A DNA stretch of 64,000 nucleotides from Prauserella_A oleivorans (GTDB lineage Bacteria > Actinomycetota > Actinomycetes > Mycobacteriales > Pseudonocardiaceae), in assembly GCF_042685745.1 (NCBI RefSeq), contig NZ_JBHUNT010000001.1, positions 372,001 through 436,000 on the forward strand, written 5' to 3'. The notes beneath the pieces are model-generated. The model was not told the DNA's origin and ran no database searches. It worked only from the letters and a program-made list of their open reading frames with translations. This document shows, in pieces, positions 25,045 to 32,941 of the stretch; position 1 is the stretch's first letter; each line of letters starts with the position of its first letter. The position numbers and the translations under genes were made by a program.

Positions 25045-26202
25045 ATGCGTTCCGCCGCGCGACGGCGCCGGCACCTCGTCCAGGAGCTGCTCCGCGAGGA
25101 CGCCGTGCGGGATCCGCTGTGGATCGAGGCGTTCCGCCACGTACCACGGCACGTGTTCCTGCCCCGCTTCTTCGTCCCGCACGGCAACCGCTGGGCCGCG
25201 GTCGCGCGCGGCGATGCCAACTGGCTCCCGCTGGTCTACTCCGACACCGTGCTCGTCACCCAGCTCGACGACGATCCGGGCCTGTGGGAACGCGCCCGGC
25301 GCGAGGGCCCGGTGCCCGGGACGCCCACGTCGTCGTCGAGCATGCCGGGGATCATGGCCTTGATGCTCGAGCATCTGCAGTTCCGCGAGGGCGACCACGT
25401 GCTCGAGATCGGCACCGGCACCGGGTACAACGCCGCGCTGCTCTGCCACCGGCTCGGCGACGCACGGGTGTCCACAGTCGACATCGATCCGACACTCTGC
25501 AGACAGGCCCGCGCGGCACTGGCGACCATCGGCTACCACCCGGAGTGTGAGGTGGCCGACGGCGAGAAGGGGTTCCCGCCGAGCGCGCCGTACGACCGGG
25601 TGCTGTCCACCTGCTCGGTGTCCCACCTGCCGCCCGCGTGGCTGGAACAGACCCGGCCGGGCGGGCTCGTGCTCACGACGTTGAACCGGCCCATCGGCGC
25701 GGGCATGGTGCTGGTGGCCGCGGGCGAAGGGGCCACCGGCGAGGGCGTGGTGCTGGCCACCGACGGCCGGTTCATGCCCATGCGCGCCCACCGGCGCGCC
25801 GACACGGTCACCCTGCTCGCCGGAAGCGACGGCCCCGGCGACGACGTCACCGCACGGCCCACCGACCTGCCGCTGGAGACCGTGCTGAACCCGGCGCACG
25901 CGTTCGAGTTCTTCGTGAGCCTCGAGCTGCCCGGCCTGATGGCCGCTGCCCACCCGCAGACCGGCGAGCTCTCGTTGCTCGTGCACCCCGACGGGTCGTG
26001 GGCAGGCCACCACGGCACCGACGGCGGGCACGTCGTGCAGCAGGGCGGCCCGCGCAAGCTGTGGGACGCCGTCGAAGCCGCCTACCGGCGCTGGCACGAG
26101 CTCGGCAGCCCGCCCCGCGACGCATTCACGGTGAGTGTGCGGGGCGAGCGGCAGTCGATCCGGTTCGCGGGGCACGAGTGGCCGCTGCATCGCGAGGACT
26201 GA
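25045..26202 (+). CDS. PCMT-like SAM methyltransferase with C-terminal extension
   Basis: A 385-residue protein. The N-terminal 210 residues resemble protein-L-isoaspartate methyltransferase: His-Val-Pro-Arg-His-Val-Phe-Leu-Pro near residue 30, then SAM motif Val-Leu-Glu-Ile-Gly-Thr-Gly-Thr-Gly-Tyr-Asn-Ala near 118. The remaining 170 residues form an extra domain found in actinobacterial PCMT-like proteins, some of which sit in peptide-modification clusters. No precursor peptide or ATP-grasp gene is nearby, so a repair or unknown role is as likely. The ATG at 25045 is preferred. The 3' end overlaps the convergent gene by 77 bases. Confidence 0.82.
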   Translation: MRSAARRRRHLVQELLREDAVRDPLWIEAFRHVPRHVFLPRFFVPHGNRWAAVARGDANWLPLVYSDTVLVTQLDDDPGLWERARREGPVPGTPTSSSSMPGIMALMLEHLQFREGDHVLEIGTGTGYNAALLCHRLGDARVSTVDIDPTLCRQARAALATIGYHPECEVADGEKGFPPSAPYDRVLSTCSVSHLPPAWLEQTRPGGLVLTTLNRPIGAGMVLVAAGEGATGEGVVLATDGRFMPMRAHRRADTVTLLAGSDGPGDDVTARPTDLPLETVLNPAHAFEFFVSLELPGLMAAAHPQTGELSLLVHPDGSWAGHHGTDGGHVVQQGGPRKLWDAVEAAYRRWHELGSPPRDAFTVSVRGERQSIRFAGHEWPLHRED

Positions 26203-26824
26203 GCTCGCGAAACCACGCGACGGCGTGCTCGGCCGCCTCGTCACGCGTGGCGTGCGTGGTGTCGAACAGACGCACGGGCGGCGACATCCGGGGCGCCTCG
26301 GTGCGCAGCCAGTCGTTGAACTCCAGAGTCTCGGCGATGCGCGGCTCGTCCCACTCCCGCCACGCCGGCCGCGCCCTCAGCCGGGTGGCGAGGACGTCCG
26401 GCTCGGCCACGAGCGCGAGGTAGTGGATCGAGGAGAAGAAGACCCGCTCGGGCAGCGGTTCGAACTCGGGCGGCACGACGGTGCCGCACAGCACCACCGG
26501 CCGCCCGTTCTGGTGGATCATCGCGGCCATCCGCAGCCACGTGGACCGGAAACGCGGATGGCCGTCGACCTCACCGGCGTCGTCCCGGAGGGCGCCGGTC
26601 CACAGCACGTCCTGCTCGAGCACCACGGCCTCGCCGGCGAGCCGACGGGCCAGCTCGGGCCCCACGGTGGACTTACCGCCCCCGCTCGGGCCGGTCAGCG
26701 CGAACAGGGGCAGCCTGCGGAACTCCCAGCGCTGCCCGCAGACGCGGCACACCAACCGATCCGCCTCGACGAGCGGAACATCGGCGCGGTCGCCGCACCG
26801 CGGGCAGATCTTCAGGTCGAGCAC
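26126..26824 (-). CDS. Zinc-ribbon P-loop kinase-like protein
   Basis: A 232-residue protein with an N-terminal zinc ribbon (Cys-Pro-Arg-Cys near residue 7 and Cys-Arg-Val-Cys near 27) and a P-loop NTPase domain. Walker A is Gly-Pro-Ser-Gly-Gly-Gly-Lys-Ser-Thr near residue 44. The fold suggests a nucleoside or small-molecule kinase; the substrate is unknown. The last 30 residues are Ala/Arg-rich and lie in the overlap with the methyltransferase. It is 2 bases downstream of the TFIIB-type zinc-ribbon gene, so the two are co-transcribed. Confidence 0.8.
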   Translation of the reverse strand: MLDLKICPRCGDRADVPLVEADRLVCRVCGQRWEFRRLPLFALTGPSGGGKSTVGPELARRLAGEAVVLEQDVLWTGALRDDAGEVDGHPRFRSTWLRMAAMIHQNGRPVVLCGTVVPPEFEPLPERVFFSSIHYLALVAEPDVLATRLRARPAWREWDEPRIAETLEFNDWLRTEAPRMSPPVRLFDTTHATRDEAAEHAVAWFRELSPRDAAATRAPRTGSTAARPAHSP

Positions 26825-26826
26825 GG

Positions 26827-27243
26827 TCAGTCGAACAGACCCTCGAGGAAACTGCGCCTGCGCCGATGGCCGTATCCGTGCCCGCCGTAGGGGCGCGGCG
26901 AATCCCGGTAGCCGCCGTAGTGTTTGGGGGAGTCCGGGTAGTGCCCGTGCCGCTCACCGCGGTACGGGCGGGGAGAGTCGGCGTAGTGCCCCTCACCCCG
27001 GTAGGGGCGAGGCGAGTCGGCATAGCCGTACTGCCGGGTGGGCGGTGCGGCCTGCGGCCCACCCGCAGGCCGGTACGGCGGCGGGGGCGCGGCAGCCGCG
27101 CCGTAGTAGGCGTTCTCCGCCTCGACGATCCGTTCCAGCTCACCGTGGTCGAGGAACACTCCGCGGCAGCCCTCGCACTGCTCGATGTGCACGCCGCCCT
27201 TGTCGACCGTCTTCATGACGTTCTGGCACTTGGGACAAATCAC
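26827..27243 (-). CDS. TFIIB-type zinc ribbon protein with Asp-Ser-Pro-Arg-Pro-Tyr repeats
   Basis: A 138-residue protein. Residues 1-40 form a zf-TFIIB ribbon (Cys-Pro-Lys-Cys and Cys-Glu-Gly-Cys, then Gly-Val-Phe-Leu-Asp). A Pro/Ala linker follows, then four degenerate Tyr-x-Asp-Ser-Pro-Arg-Pro-Tyr-Arg-Gly repeats rich in Gly, His and Tyr, and a basic C-terminus ending Phe-Leu-Glu-Gly-Leu-Phe-Asp. Low-complexity Tyr/Arg/Gly tails suggest RNA binding or condensate formation; that is inference. The GTG start is at 27243. Confidence 0.85.
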   Translation of the reverse strand: MICPKCQNVMKTVDKGGVHIEQCEGCRGVFLDHGELERIVEAENAYYGAAAAPPPPYRPAGGPQAAPPTRQYGYADSPRPYRGEGHYADSPRPYRGERHGHYPDSPKHYGGYRDSPRPYGGHGYGHRRRRSFLEGLFD

Positions 27244-27675
27244 CGGGCAAGCCTAGCCAGATCCGGGTGATCCGTCGGCTACCAGACGTCACCTTCTTGT
27301 GGTGGGTGCTTGTGGTGGGGTGCTTGTGGTGGGCTCGAGTTCCATCCGCCAGGGCGGCCGGGCCTGGCAGCCGGCCGGCGCGGGATGTGGTGGTGGGTGG
27401 GGTGGGCCCACGGCCACCGAAGGAGCACGGCGGTGGACGATCGTGGCCGACCTGGCCGTCCGTCCGGCTCGACCTTCGCCATGCGGCGTGCTGCTGCTAC
27501 ACGTCGCATGCGTTCGGCGGACGACGCCAGGCCACGGTCATCGCCGGGCGTGGGTTGCTCGGCGTCGACGAGGGCCTGGGCCACCATGGCGGCAGTCTGT
27601 GGTGGTCTGGTCGGGTTCGGTCGGTGGACTGCTCCGCATGGCTCGGCCGAAGCTGTGGTTTCCGCTTTTTGGAGT
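27244..27675. other. Intergenic, no gene recognised
   Basis: No frame here shows a start, ribosome site and codon bias together. The first part has GT-rich short repeats (GGTGGGTGCTTGTGGTGGGG and related). The rest looks like eroded coding sequence, which fits the decayed mobile-type element that follows. Confidence 0.5.
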
Positions 27676-27858
27676 GGTTGCTTGGGTGGTTGGGTTTCAA
27701 GCACGCCTTCGGCGCGCCGCGGGAAACTGCCGCTCCACACATCACCATGCATTGTCTGGTGGTTAGCGGCAGTTCCCCACGGAACGGGTTTCGTGGTCAC
27801 GTTCCGTTGTTTGCGGCTTCACACTTTCGGTCTGTGGTATTCGGGTAGAATTGTTGGC
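27676..27858 (+). repeat. Conserved leader of the 13E12-like element, copy 2
   Basis: Nearly identical to the leader of copy 1 (16158-16340, opposite strand), starting sharply at GGTTGCTTGGGTGGTTGGG. It keeps the inverted repeat: arms 27717-27734 and 27765-27782, 16 of 18 bases paired. Retention of both arms with a divergent loop suggests the structure matters for the element. Confidence 0.8.
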
Positions 27859-28622
27859 ATGGGGGGAAAGTTCTCTTGATGAGGTCGTTCGACTAGAGCG
27901 GGAGATCGCTCGGCTGCAGGCGTTGCAGATGCGGGCTTTGGCGGAGTATTCGGCGTCGCGGGACGATGCTGCGGAAGTGGCGCTGGCGTTGGCGATTTCG
28001 GAGAATGCGGCGCGGATCAAAATAGGGTTGGCACGGGATTTGGTGACCCGGCTTCCCGAAACGTTGGGTGCGTTGTCGCGGGGTGACATTGATTTGTACA
28101 AGGCGTCGAAGGTGTCGGAGCCGACCTCGGTGTTGTCCGATTCGCTGGCGCGCGAGGTGGATGCGACGGTTTCCGAGCGGTTGGTGGGGCGGGATGCCTC
28201 GTCGATTCGGCGGATGGTCAACCGTGCGGTGCAGAAGGTCGACCCCGAGGGTGCCGCGGCGCGGGCGGAGGCGCGGCGGCGGGAACGGACTCCACCTGGC
28301 GACGGATCATCACCGACTCCCACACCGGCGCCCGCTCGACGTGGGCCGCACCCGCTACCGCCCGCCCGCCGTCACCGCCGACCACGTCACAATCCGCGAC
28401 CGCGAATGCCGGTTCCCCACCTGCCACCGACCCGCCCACGACACCGACCTCGACCACGTCATCCCATACCAGCGCAACGGCGACACCAACACCGGCAACC
28501 TCATCGGCCTCTGCCGACGCCACCACCGCACCAAACACACCCCCGGCTGGCGATTCCACCTCGCCGACACCGGCCAACTCCACATCACCACACCCACCGG
28601 CCACACCTACCGGTCGCACTGA
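27859..28622 (+). pseudogene. Decayed DUF222/HNH (13E12-type) gene, copy 2
   Basis: Homologous to the intact gene at 15057-16157 but broken three ways. An extra G in the G-run after the ATG (six instead of five) shifts the frame to an early stop. About 110 codons of the central DUF222/linker region are missing between the Arg-Arg-Arg-Glu-Arg segment and the Ser-Thr-Trp-Arg-Arg segment near 28290. One base is lost near 28345, before the HNH part. The HNH motif (Cys-Arg-Phe-Pro-Thr-Cys ... Arg-His-His-Arg-Thr-Lys-His) survives in another frame to the stop at 28622. Confidence 0.88.
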
Positions 28623-29098
28623 CGCCCGACAACACGACAGCCTGGCCAACGCCACGGCCATCCAGACAACCCAGACTGGACGACCGTCCCGAGCCTCGAA
28701 CAAACCGCGGCGTCGGCCTGGGTCACCGAGATCCGACCTTGCACGGGCAAGCGGCCTCGCCGATTCGACCATTGACGCCATCCAGCGGCGACCCGCCGAC
28801 GCGGGCCACCGCCACGGCGCAGACAGCATGGGCCGACGCTGCCGACGGAGAAGACAACGCCGCGCGGCTCGGCCGCCGAAGGAGACTGGTCGCGTCGGCC
28901 ACCGGATACCAGGTCCCAGCGACCAACGCGGTAAGCGCGGGCCGGCACCCCAGGCATAGTCGGGCGAAGGCGCTCCATCCGCTCCGATGGAGGTGACTGC
29001 GCAACCTCTTCTCCGGCTTGATCTCCACGAACAACGACCTCTACTAACCCCCACCGCCGGTCCGGCACGAGTAGCCCGGAAACACCACCCGACCCACC
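28623..29098. other. Intergenic, no gene recognised
   Basis: About 475 bases with no frame showing consistent third-position GC and a plausible start. The sequence downstream of copy 2 is not similar to that downstream of copy 1, so the repeated unit ends at or near the stop codon of the HNH gene. Confidence 0.5.
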
Positions 29099-30025
29099 TC
29101 ACCCGCCATCGGCCTGCAGCTCGTCGGCCACGTCCCGCAGCGCGTCGAGCACGGCCGCGATCGTCGGGTTCCGGCCGCTGCCCGCGCGGATGGCAGCCGA
29201 CACCGTCCGGGTCAGCGCGGGTTCGGTGACCTCGCGCAGCACGACGTCCGACGACATCGACTCGAACGCCAGCCTCGGCACGAGCGACACCCCGAGTCCG
29301 GCCTCGACGAGCGCGAAGATCACCGTGAGGTCGGTACTGGTGTAGTCGATCCGCGGGACGAACCCGGCGAGCCCGCACGCGCGGCGGAGCAGCTCGTGCA
29401 GCTCGGCGTCGCGGTCGGCGGCGATCCACGGCTCGTCGGCCAGCTCGGCCAGCGGCAATGGCTCGGTCCCGTTGTGCCGCGCGGCGGGCAGGGCGACCAG
29501 CAGCGGCTCGGTGAGCAGTCGGACGACCTCGACACCGGCGTCGGCGACGTCGGGCAGCAGGCTGTAGCCGTAGACCAGCGCGATGTCGCAGTGCCCCGCC
29601 TTGACCGCCGTGATGGCGTCGGGCGCCTGCAGCTCGGAGAGTCGCACCTGCAGGTCGGGGTACTCGGCGCGACACCGGGCCAGCGCACCGGGAACCAGCG
29701 CGCGGGCCGCGGTCGGAAACGCCGAAAGCCGCAGCACTCCGCGCACCTGCGAGGTCAGCGCGGCAACCCCCGCCCTGGCCGCCTCCAACGCGGCCAGGAT
29801 CCCCTCGGTGTGGTCCACGAGCACCCTCGCGGCCTCGGTGAGCACGAGTGTCCGGCCGTCCCGGATGAACAGCGGACTGCCGACCTCCCGTTCGAGCAGG
29901 GTCAGCTGTTGCGACACGGCCGACGGCGTCAGTGAGCAAACGCGGGCCGTCGCGGCGATGGTGCCGTGCAGGGAAAGCTCCCGCAGCAGCCGGAGCCTGC
30001 GCACGTCGTAGAGGTCAGCTGCCAT
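29099..30025 (-). CDS. LysR-family transcriptional regulator
   Basis: A 308-residue LysR regulator with an N-terminal winged HTH (Leu-Arg-Glu-Leu-Ser-Leu-His-Gly-Thr-Ile-Ala-Ala-Thr-Ala, then Ser-Ala-Val-Ser-Gln-Gln-Leu-Thr-Leu-Leu-Glu) and a C-terminal periplasmic-binding-protein-like effector domain from about residue 90. It is divergent from the M24 hydrolase/enolase operon, 71 bases between starts, and by the usual LysR logic should control that operon in response to its substrate. The intergenic region is relatively AT-rich, as expected for the shared promoter. Confidence 0.92.
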   Translation of the reverse strand: MAADLYDVRRLRLLRELSLHGTIAATARVCSLTPSAVSQQLTLLEREVGSPLFIRDGRTLVLTEAARVLVDHTEGILAALEAARAGVAALTSQVRGVLRLSAFPTAARALVPGALARCRAEYPDLQVRLSELQAPDAITAVKAGHCDIALVYGYSLLPDVADAGVEVVRLLTEPLLVALPAARHNGTEPLPLAELADEPWIAADRDAELHELLRRACGLAGFVPRIDYTSTDLTVIFALVEAGLGVSLVPRLAFESMSSDVVLREVTEPALTRTVSAAIRAGSGRNPTIAAVLDALRDVADELQADGG

Positions 30026-30096
30026 GTAGAAACATTAATGGACACAGCGAGAAATCGTCACTGGTTCTAACGGTTCACAGCCGCCATTCTGAGGGC

Positions 30097-31197
30097 GTGA
30101 TCTCCTCGGACAGAGTCGCGGCACTGCGGACGCGCATGACGGAACACGGGGTCGACGCCGTGGCGCTCGCCAGCCCCGAACTCATCTACTACCTGACCGG
30201 TCTCGACCATCACGGCTACTTCGCCTTCACACTCCTCGTCGTCCGCCGCGACGGCGAGCTGGCACTGGTGACCCGCGAGATGGAACGCCCGACGGTGCGC
30301 GCACAGCTCCCCGAATGCCGGCACGTGACGTTCGGCGACGGCACCGATCCCGCGGTCGCCGTCGCGGCGGCGCTCGCGGGCGTTCCCACGGGCGGGCGCA
30401 TCGCCACCGAAGACACGGCGATGTTCTTCCCGCCCGCCGTCCACGCGCGGGCCCGGCTCGCGCTGGCCGACCGGCGGTTCTCCGACGCCTCGCCGCTGCT
30501 GCGGGACGTGATGGCGGTGAAGTCGGCCGAGGAGGTGGAACTCGTGCGCCAGGCCGCGGAGATCTCCGACGCGGCGCTGGCCGCGGGGGTGGCACAGGCC
30601 AGGCCGGGCGCCGCCGAACACGAGGTGGCGGCAGCGGTCCAGCACGCGCTCTACGCCAAGGGCGGGCAGACCCCCGGCTTCGTCCCGATGATCCGTCCGC
30701 TGTGGATGCTCGAACAGGAGCACGTGTCCTGGGGCGACCGCAAACTCGAGACGGGAACAGGCCTGTTCCTGGAGCTGTCCGGGTGTGTGCGCCGCTACCA
30801 CGCCCCGCTGTCCCGGACCGTCTACATCGGCGAGGCACCCGCCGGCGCCACGACCGCCCATGCTGCCGCGCTCGCGGGGCTCCACGCGGCGGCCGGGACC
30901 CTCCGCCCAGGCGCCCGGACCGGTGACGTCTATGCCGCCTGGCACGAGGCCGCGGGTGTCACCGGACCGCGGCACCACTGCGGTTACCTCGTCGGCATCG
31001 GATTCCCGCCGAGCTGGGTCGGCGGCGGCGAGGTGCTCGGCATTCGTCCCGGTGGCGACCGGATCGTCCAGGCAGGCATGACGTTCCACCTCATGTCGTG
31101 GGTGCCGGGCCACGTGGTGTCCGACACCGTGCTCGTCACCCCGGACGGCGCCGAGTTCCTCACCCACACTCCCCACGAACTGACGGTGGTGATCTGA
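30097..31197 (+). CDS. M24-family hydrolase (creatinase/ectoine-hydrolase-like)
   Basis: A 366-residue pita-bread-fold protein. Residues 1-130 are a creatinase N-domain; the rest is M24. At the place of the first metal Asp (usual Asp-x-Gly ... Ser-Asp-x-Thr-Arg) it reads Leu-Glu-Leu-Ser-Gly-Cys-Val-Arg-Arg-Tyr-His-Ala-Pro-Leu-Ser-Arg-Thr, so metal ligands are missing. This resembles metal-free members such as creatinase and ectoine hydrolase (DoeA/EutD), whose Gly-Tyr-x-x-Gly-Ile-Gly-x-Pro-Pro segment is also seen near residue 300. It likely opens a C-N bond in a small solute. The GTG at 30097 follows GAGGG. Confidence 0.82.
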   Translation: MISSDRVAALRTRMTEHGVDAVALASPELIYYLTGLDHHGYFAFTLLVVRRDGELALVTREMERPTVRAQLPECRHVTFGDGTDPAVAVAAALAGVPTGGRIATEDTAMFFPPAVHARARLALADRRFSDASPLLRDVMAVKSAEEVELVRQAAEISDAALAAGVAQARPGAAEHEVAAAVQHALYAKGGQTPGFVPMIRPLWMLEQEHVSWGDRKLETGTGLFLELSGCVRRYHAPLSRTVYIGEAPAGATTAHAAALAGLHAAAGTLRPGARTGDVYAAWHEAAGVTGPRHHCGYLVGIGFPPSWVGGGEVLGIRPGGDRIVQAGMTFHLMSWVPGHVVSDTVLVTPDGAEFLTHTPHELTVVI

Positions 31198-31198
31198 C

Positions 31199-32383
31199 AT
31201 GCGCATCACGGGAATCCGCGCGACCCCGGTCGCCGTGCCGTACCGCTCGCCGGAGGTGTGGGCGTTCGGCAGGCGGCGAGGTCAGGTGAGCGTGCTCATC
31301 GAGGTGGACACCGACGACGGCGTCACCGGGCTCGGCGAGGCGGCGGCCTACCCGTCGGCCGACATCGTGCTCGCCGTGCTGCGCGGACTGGAGCCGCTCG
31401 TGCTCGGCGAGGACCCGTTCGCGGTGGAACGGCTGGTGCGCCGCATCGAACTCGTCGGCACCTGGCACCACGTGAAGGCGACCAGTCCGGCCATCGCGGC
31501 GGTGGAGATGGCGTGTTGGGACATCCTGGGCAAGGTCTGCGGACAGCCGCTGGTGAACCTGTTCGGCGGCCGGTTCCGCGAGCGGGTCGAGTGCTTCTAT
31601 TACGTGGCGCGCGCCGAGCCGGACGACGTGGCCGCCGAGGCCCGGCTGGCGACGAAGGCTGGTTTCGGCACGTGCTACCTGAAGGTCGGCTCGGACGACC
31701 CGCGTACCGACATCGAACGCGTCGCGGCGCTGCGGGACGGCGCTGGCCCGGACGCGCGGCTGCGGATCGACGCGAACGAGGCGTGGTCGCCGGGCACGGC
31801 GGTGCGGCTGATCCGAGAGCTCGAGCGGTTCGACCTCGAGCTGATGGAGCAACCCGTGTCGGGCCGCAACCTCGACGAGATGGCCTACGTGCGCGGACGC
31901 GTCGGCGTGCCGATCCTGGCCAACGAGGCGTCATGGACGCGGTACGACCAGCTCGCCGTGATCAAGGCCGGTGCGGCCGACGTGCTCTCGGTGGACAACC
32001 AGATGGACGGCGGACTGGCCAACCTCAAGCGCGCGGCCGGGTTGTGCGAGGCGGCCGGGCTGCCGGTGGTCAAGCACAGCCTCGGCGAGCTCGGTGTCGC
32101 ATTGGCCGCGGCAGTGCACGTCATCGCATCGACCCCGAACTTCCGGTACGCCAACCAGGCCTACGGGGCGCTGCTCGCCGACGACGTGACGAGCGGGTTC
32201 GGCGGCGGCTTGGAGTCCTATGCGGACGGCTGCATGGAGGTGCCCTCCGGCCCCGGTCTCGGCGTGGCTCTCGACCCTGACCGCGTCGCCCGCTACGCCG
32301 AGCTGTACCGCACCGAGGGTGCGTCGTTCAGCTTCGGCGATCCGCAGGCACTCGCCCGCGCGCACGCGCTGCCCAAGCTGTGA
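31199..32383 (+). CDS. Enolase-superfamily enzyme (mandelate racemase/muconate lactonizing type)
   Basis: A 394-residue protein starting one base after the M24 stop, hence co-translated. The N-terminal capping domain runs to about residue 125, then a TIM barrel. Barrel ligands are visible: Tyr-Leu-Lys-Val-Gly (single Lys of the usual KxK) near 161, Arg-Ile-Asp-Ala-Asn-Glu near 191, Met-Glu-Gln-Pro near 217, and Asn-Glu-Ala near 242, with Val-Val-Lys-His-Ser near 294 as the opposite base. It abstracts an alpha-proton of a carboxylate. Together with the M24 enzyme it suggests degradation of a cyclic or amide-type solute. Confidence 0.85.
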   Translation: MRITGIRATPVAVPYRSPEVWAFGRRRGQVSVLIEVDTDDGVTGLGEAAAYPSADIVLAVLRGLEPLVLGEDPFAVERLVRRIELVGTWHHVKATSPAIAAVEMACWDILGKVCGQPLVNLFGGRFRERVECFYYVARAEPDDVAAEARLATKAGFGTCYLKVGSDDPRTDIERVAALRDGAGPDARLRIDANEAWSPGTAVRLIRELERFDLELMEQPVSGRNLDEMAYVRGRVGVPILANEASWTRYDQLAVIKAGAADVLSVDNQMDGGLANLKRAAGLCEAAGLPVVKHSLGELGVALAAAVHVIASTPNFRYANQAYGALLADDVTSGFGGGLESYADGCMEVPSGPGLGVALDPDRVARYAELYRTEGASFSFGDPQALARAHALPKL

Positions 32384-32390
32384 GGCCGGA

Positions 32391-32771
32391 TCAGGCGGCG
32401 CACAGGCAGAACGGGTGTCCGGCGGGGTCGGCGTACACGCGGAACGTCTCCGGTGTGTCGTCAAGCAGGCGGGCGCCGAGGTCGAGCACGCGTTGGTGCT
32501 CGGCGTCGATGCTGGGCACGGTGAAGTCGAGGTGCAGCATCTGGGCCCGTTCGTTCGACGGCCAGGTCGGTGGCTGGTAGTCAGGGTCCTGCTGGAACGC
32601 GATGCCCGTGCCGCCATCCGGGTTGACGAGGTCGACCCAGCGGTCACCGGGCTGGTCGCCCTCGGCGATCCGCCAGCCGAGCAGCTCGCCGTAGAACGTC
32701 GCGAGCGCGTAGGGATCGGGACAGTCCAGCGCGACGACGCCCAGCGTGATCGTCGTACTCGGGGAATTCAT
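32391..32771 (-). CDS. VOC (glyoxalase/bleomycin resistance-like) protein
   Basis: A 126-residue vicinal-oxygen-chelate protein with two beta-alpha-beta-beta-beta modules. It opens Thr-Ile-Thr-Leu-Gly-Val-Val-Ala-Leu-Asp-Cys-Pro-Asp-Pro and ends Asp-Pro-Ala-Gly-His-Pro-Phe-Cys-Leu, both typical. Metal or ligand is unknown. It converges on the enolase gene with 7 bases between stops. The ATG at 32771 is chosen over a GTG two codons upstream. Confidence 0.85.
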   Translation of the reverse strand: MNSPSTTITLGVVALDCPDPYALATFYGELLGWRIAEGDQPGDRWVDLVNPDGGTGIAFQQDPDYQPPTWPSNERAQMLHLDFTVPSIDAEHQRVLDLGARLLDDTPETFRVYADPAGHPFCLCAA

Positions 32772-32862
32772 CGCCACCTCCGCATCATTTGGTCCACCGA
32801 GTATGGCGGTTACGGAGTGGGCACGCCGGTCGTTTCGGCAGCCTTCCCCAGGTCACCCGGGC

Positions 32863-32902
32863 TGTGGATAACTACGTGGATAAGTCGGGCTTCTGTGGAT
32901 AA
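32863..32902 (+). promoter_or_regulatory. Cluster of three DnaA-box-like 9-mers
   Basis: TGTGGATAA at 32863-32871, CGTGGATAA at 32875-32883 and TGTGGATAA at 32894-32902, all in one orientation. They are exact or one-off matches to the general DnaA box (TTATCCACA on the other strand). They lie in the 170-base gap between the VOC gene and the cyclo-ligase gene. There are no dnaA/dnaN genes, so this is not the main origin. A DnaA-binding or -titrating site is possible. A C5/G5 hairpin follows at 32905-32920. Confidence 0.55.
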
Positions 32903-32941
32903 CCTCCCCCACGCGGGGGGACACAACCGAGGGACGTCACC

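Noticed and set aside
25045..27243. Graspetide-type RiPP cluster around the PCMT-like methyltransferase
   Set aside because: No ATP-grasp ligase and no repeat-core precursor peptide in the neighbourhood. The Ser-Pro repeat protein lacks the acidic core pattern.
32863..32920. Chromosomal origin of replication
   Set aside because: Only three DnaA-like boxes, no AT-rich unwinding element and no dnaA/dnaN/gyr genes around. Kept only as a DnaA-box cluster.
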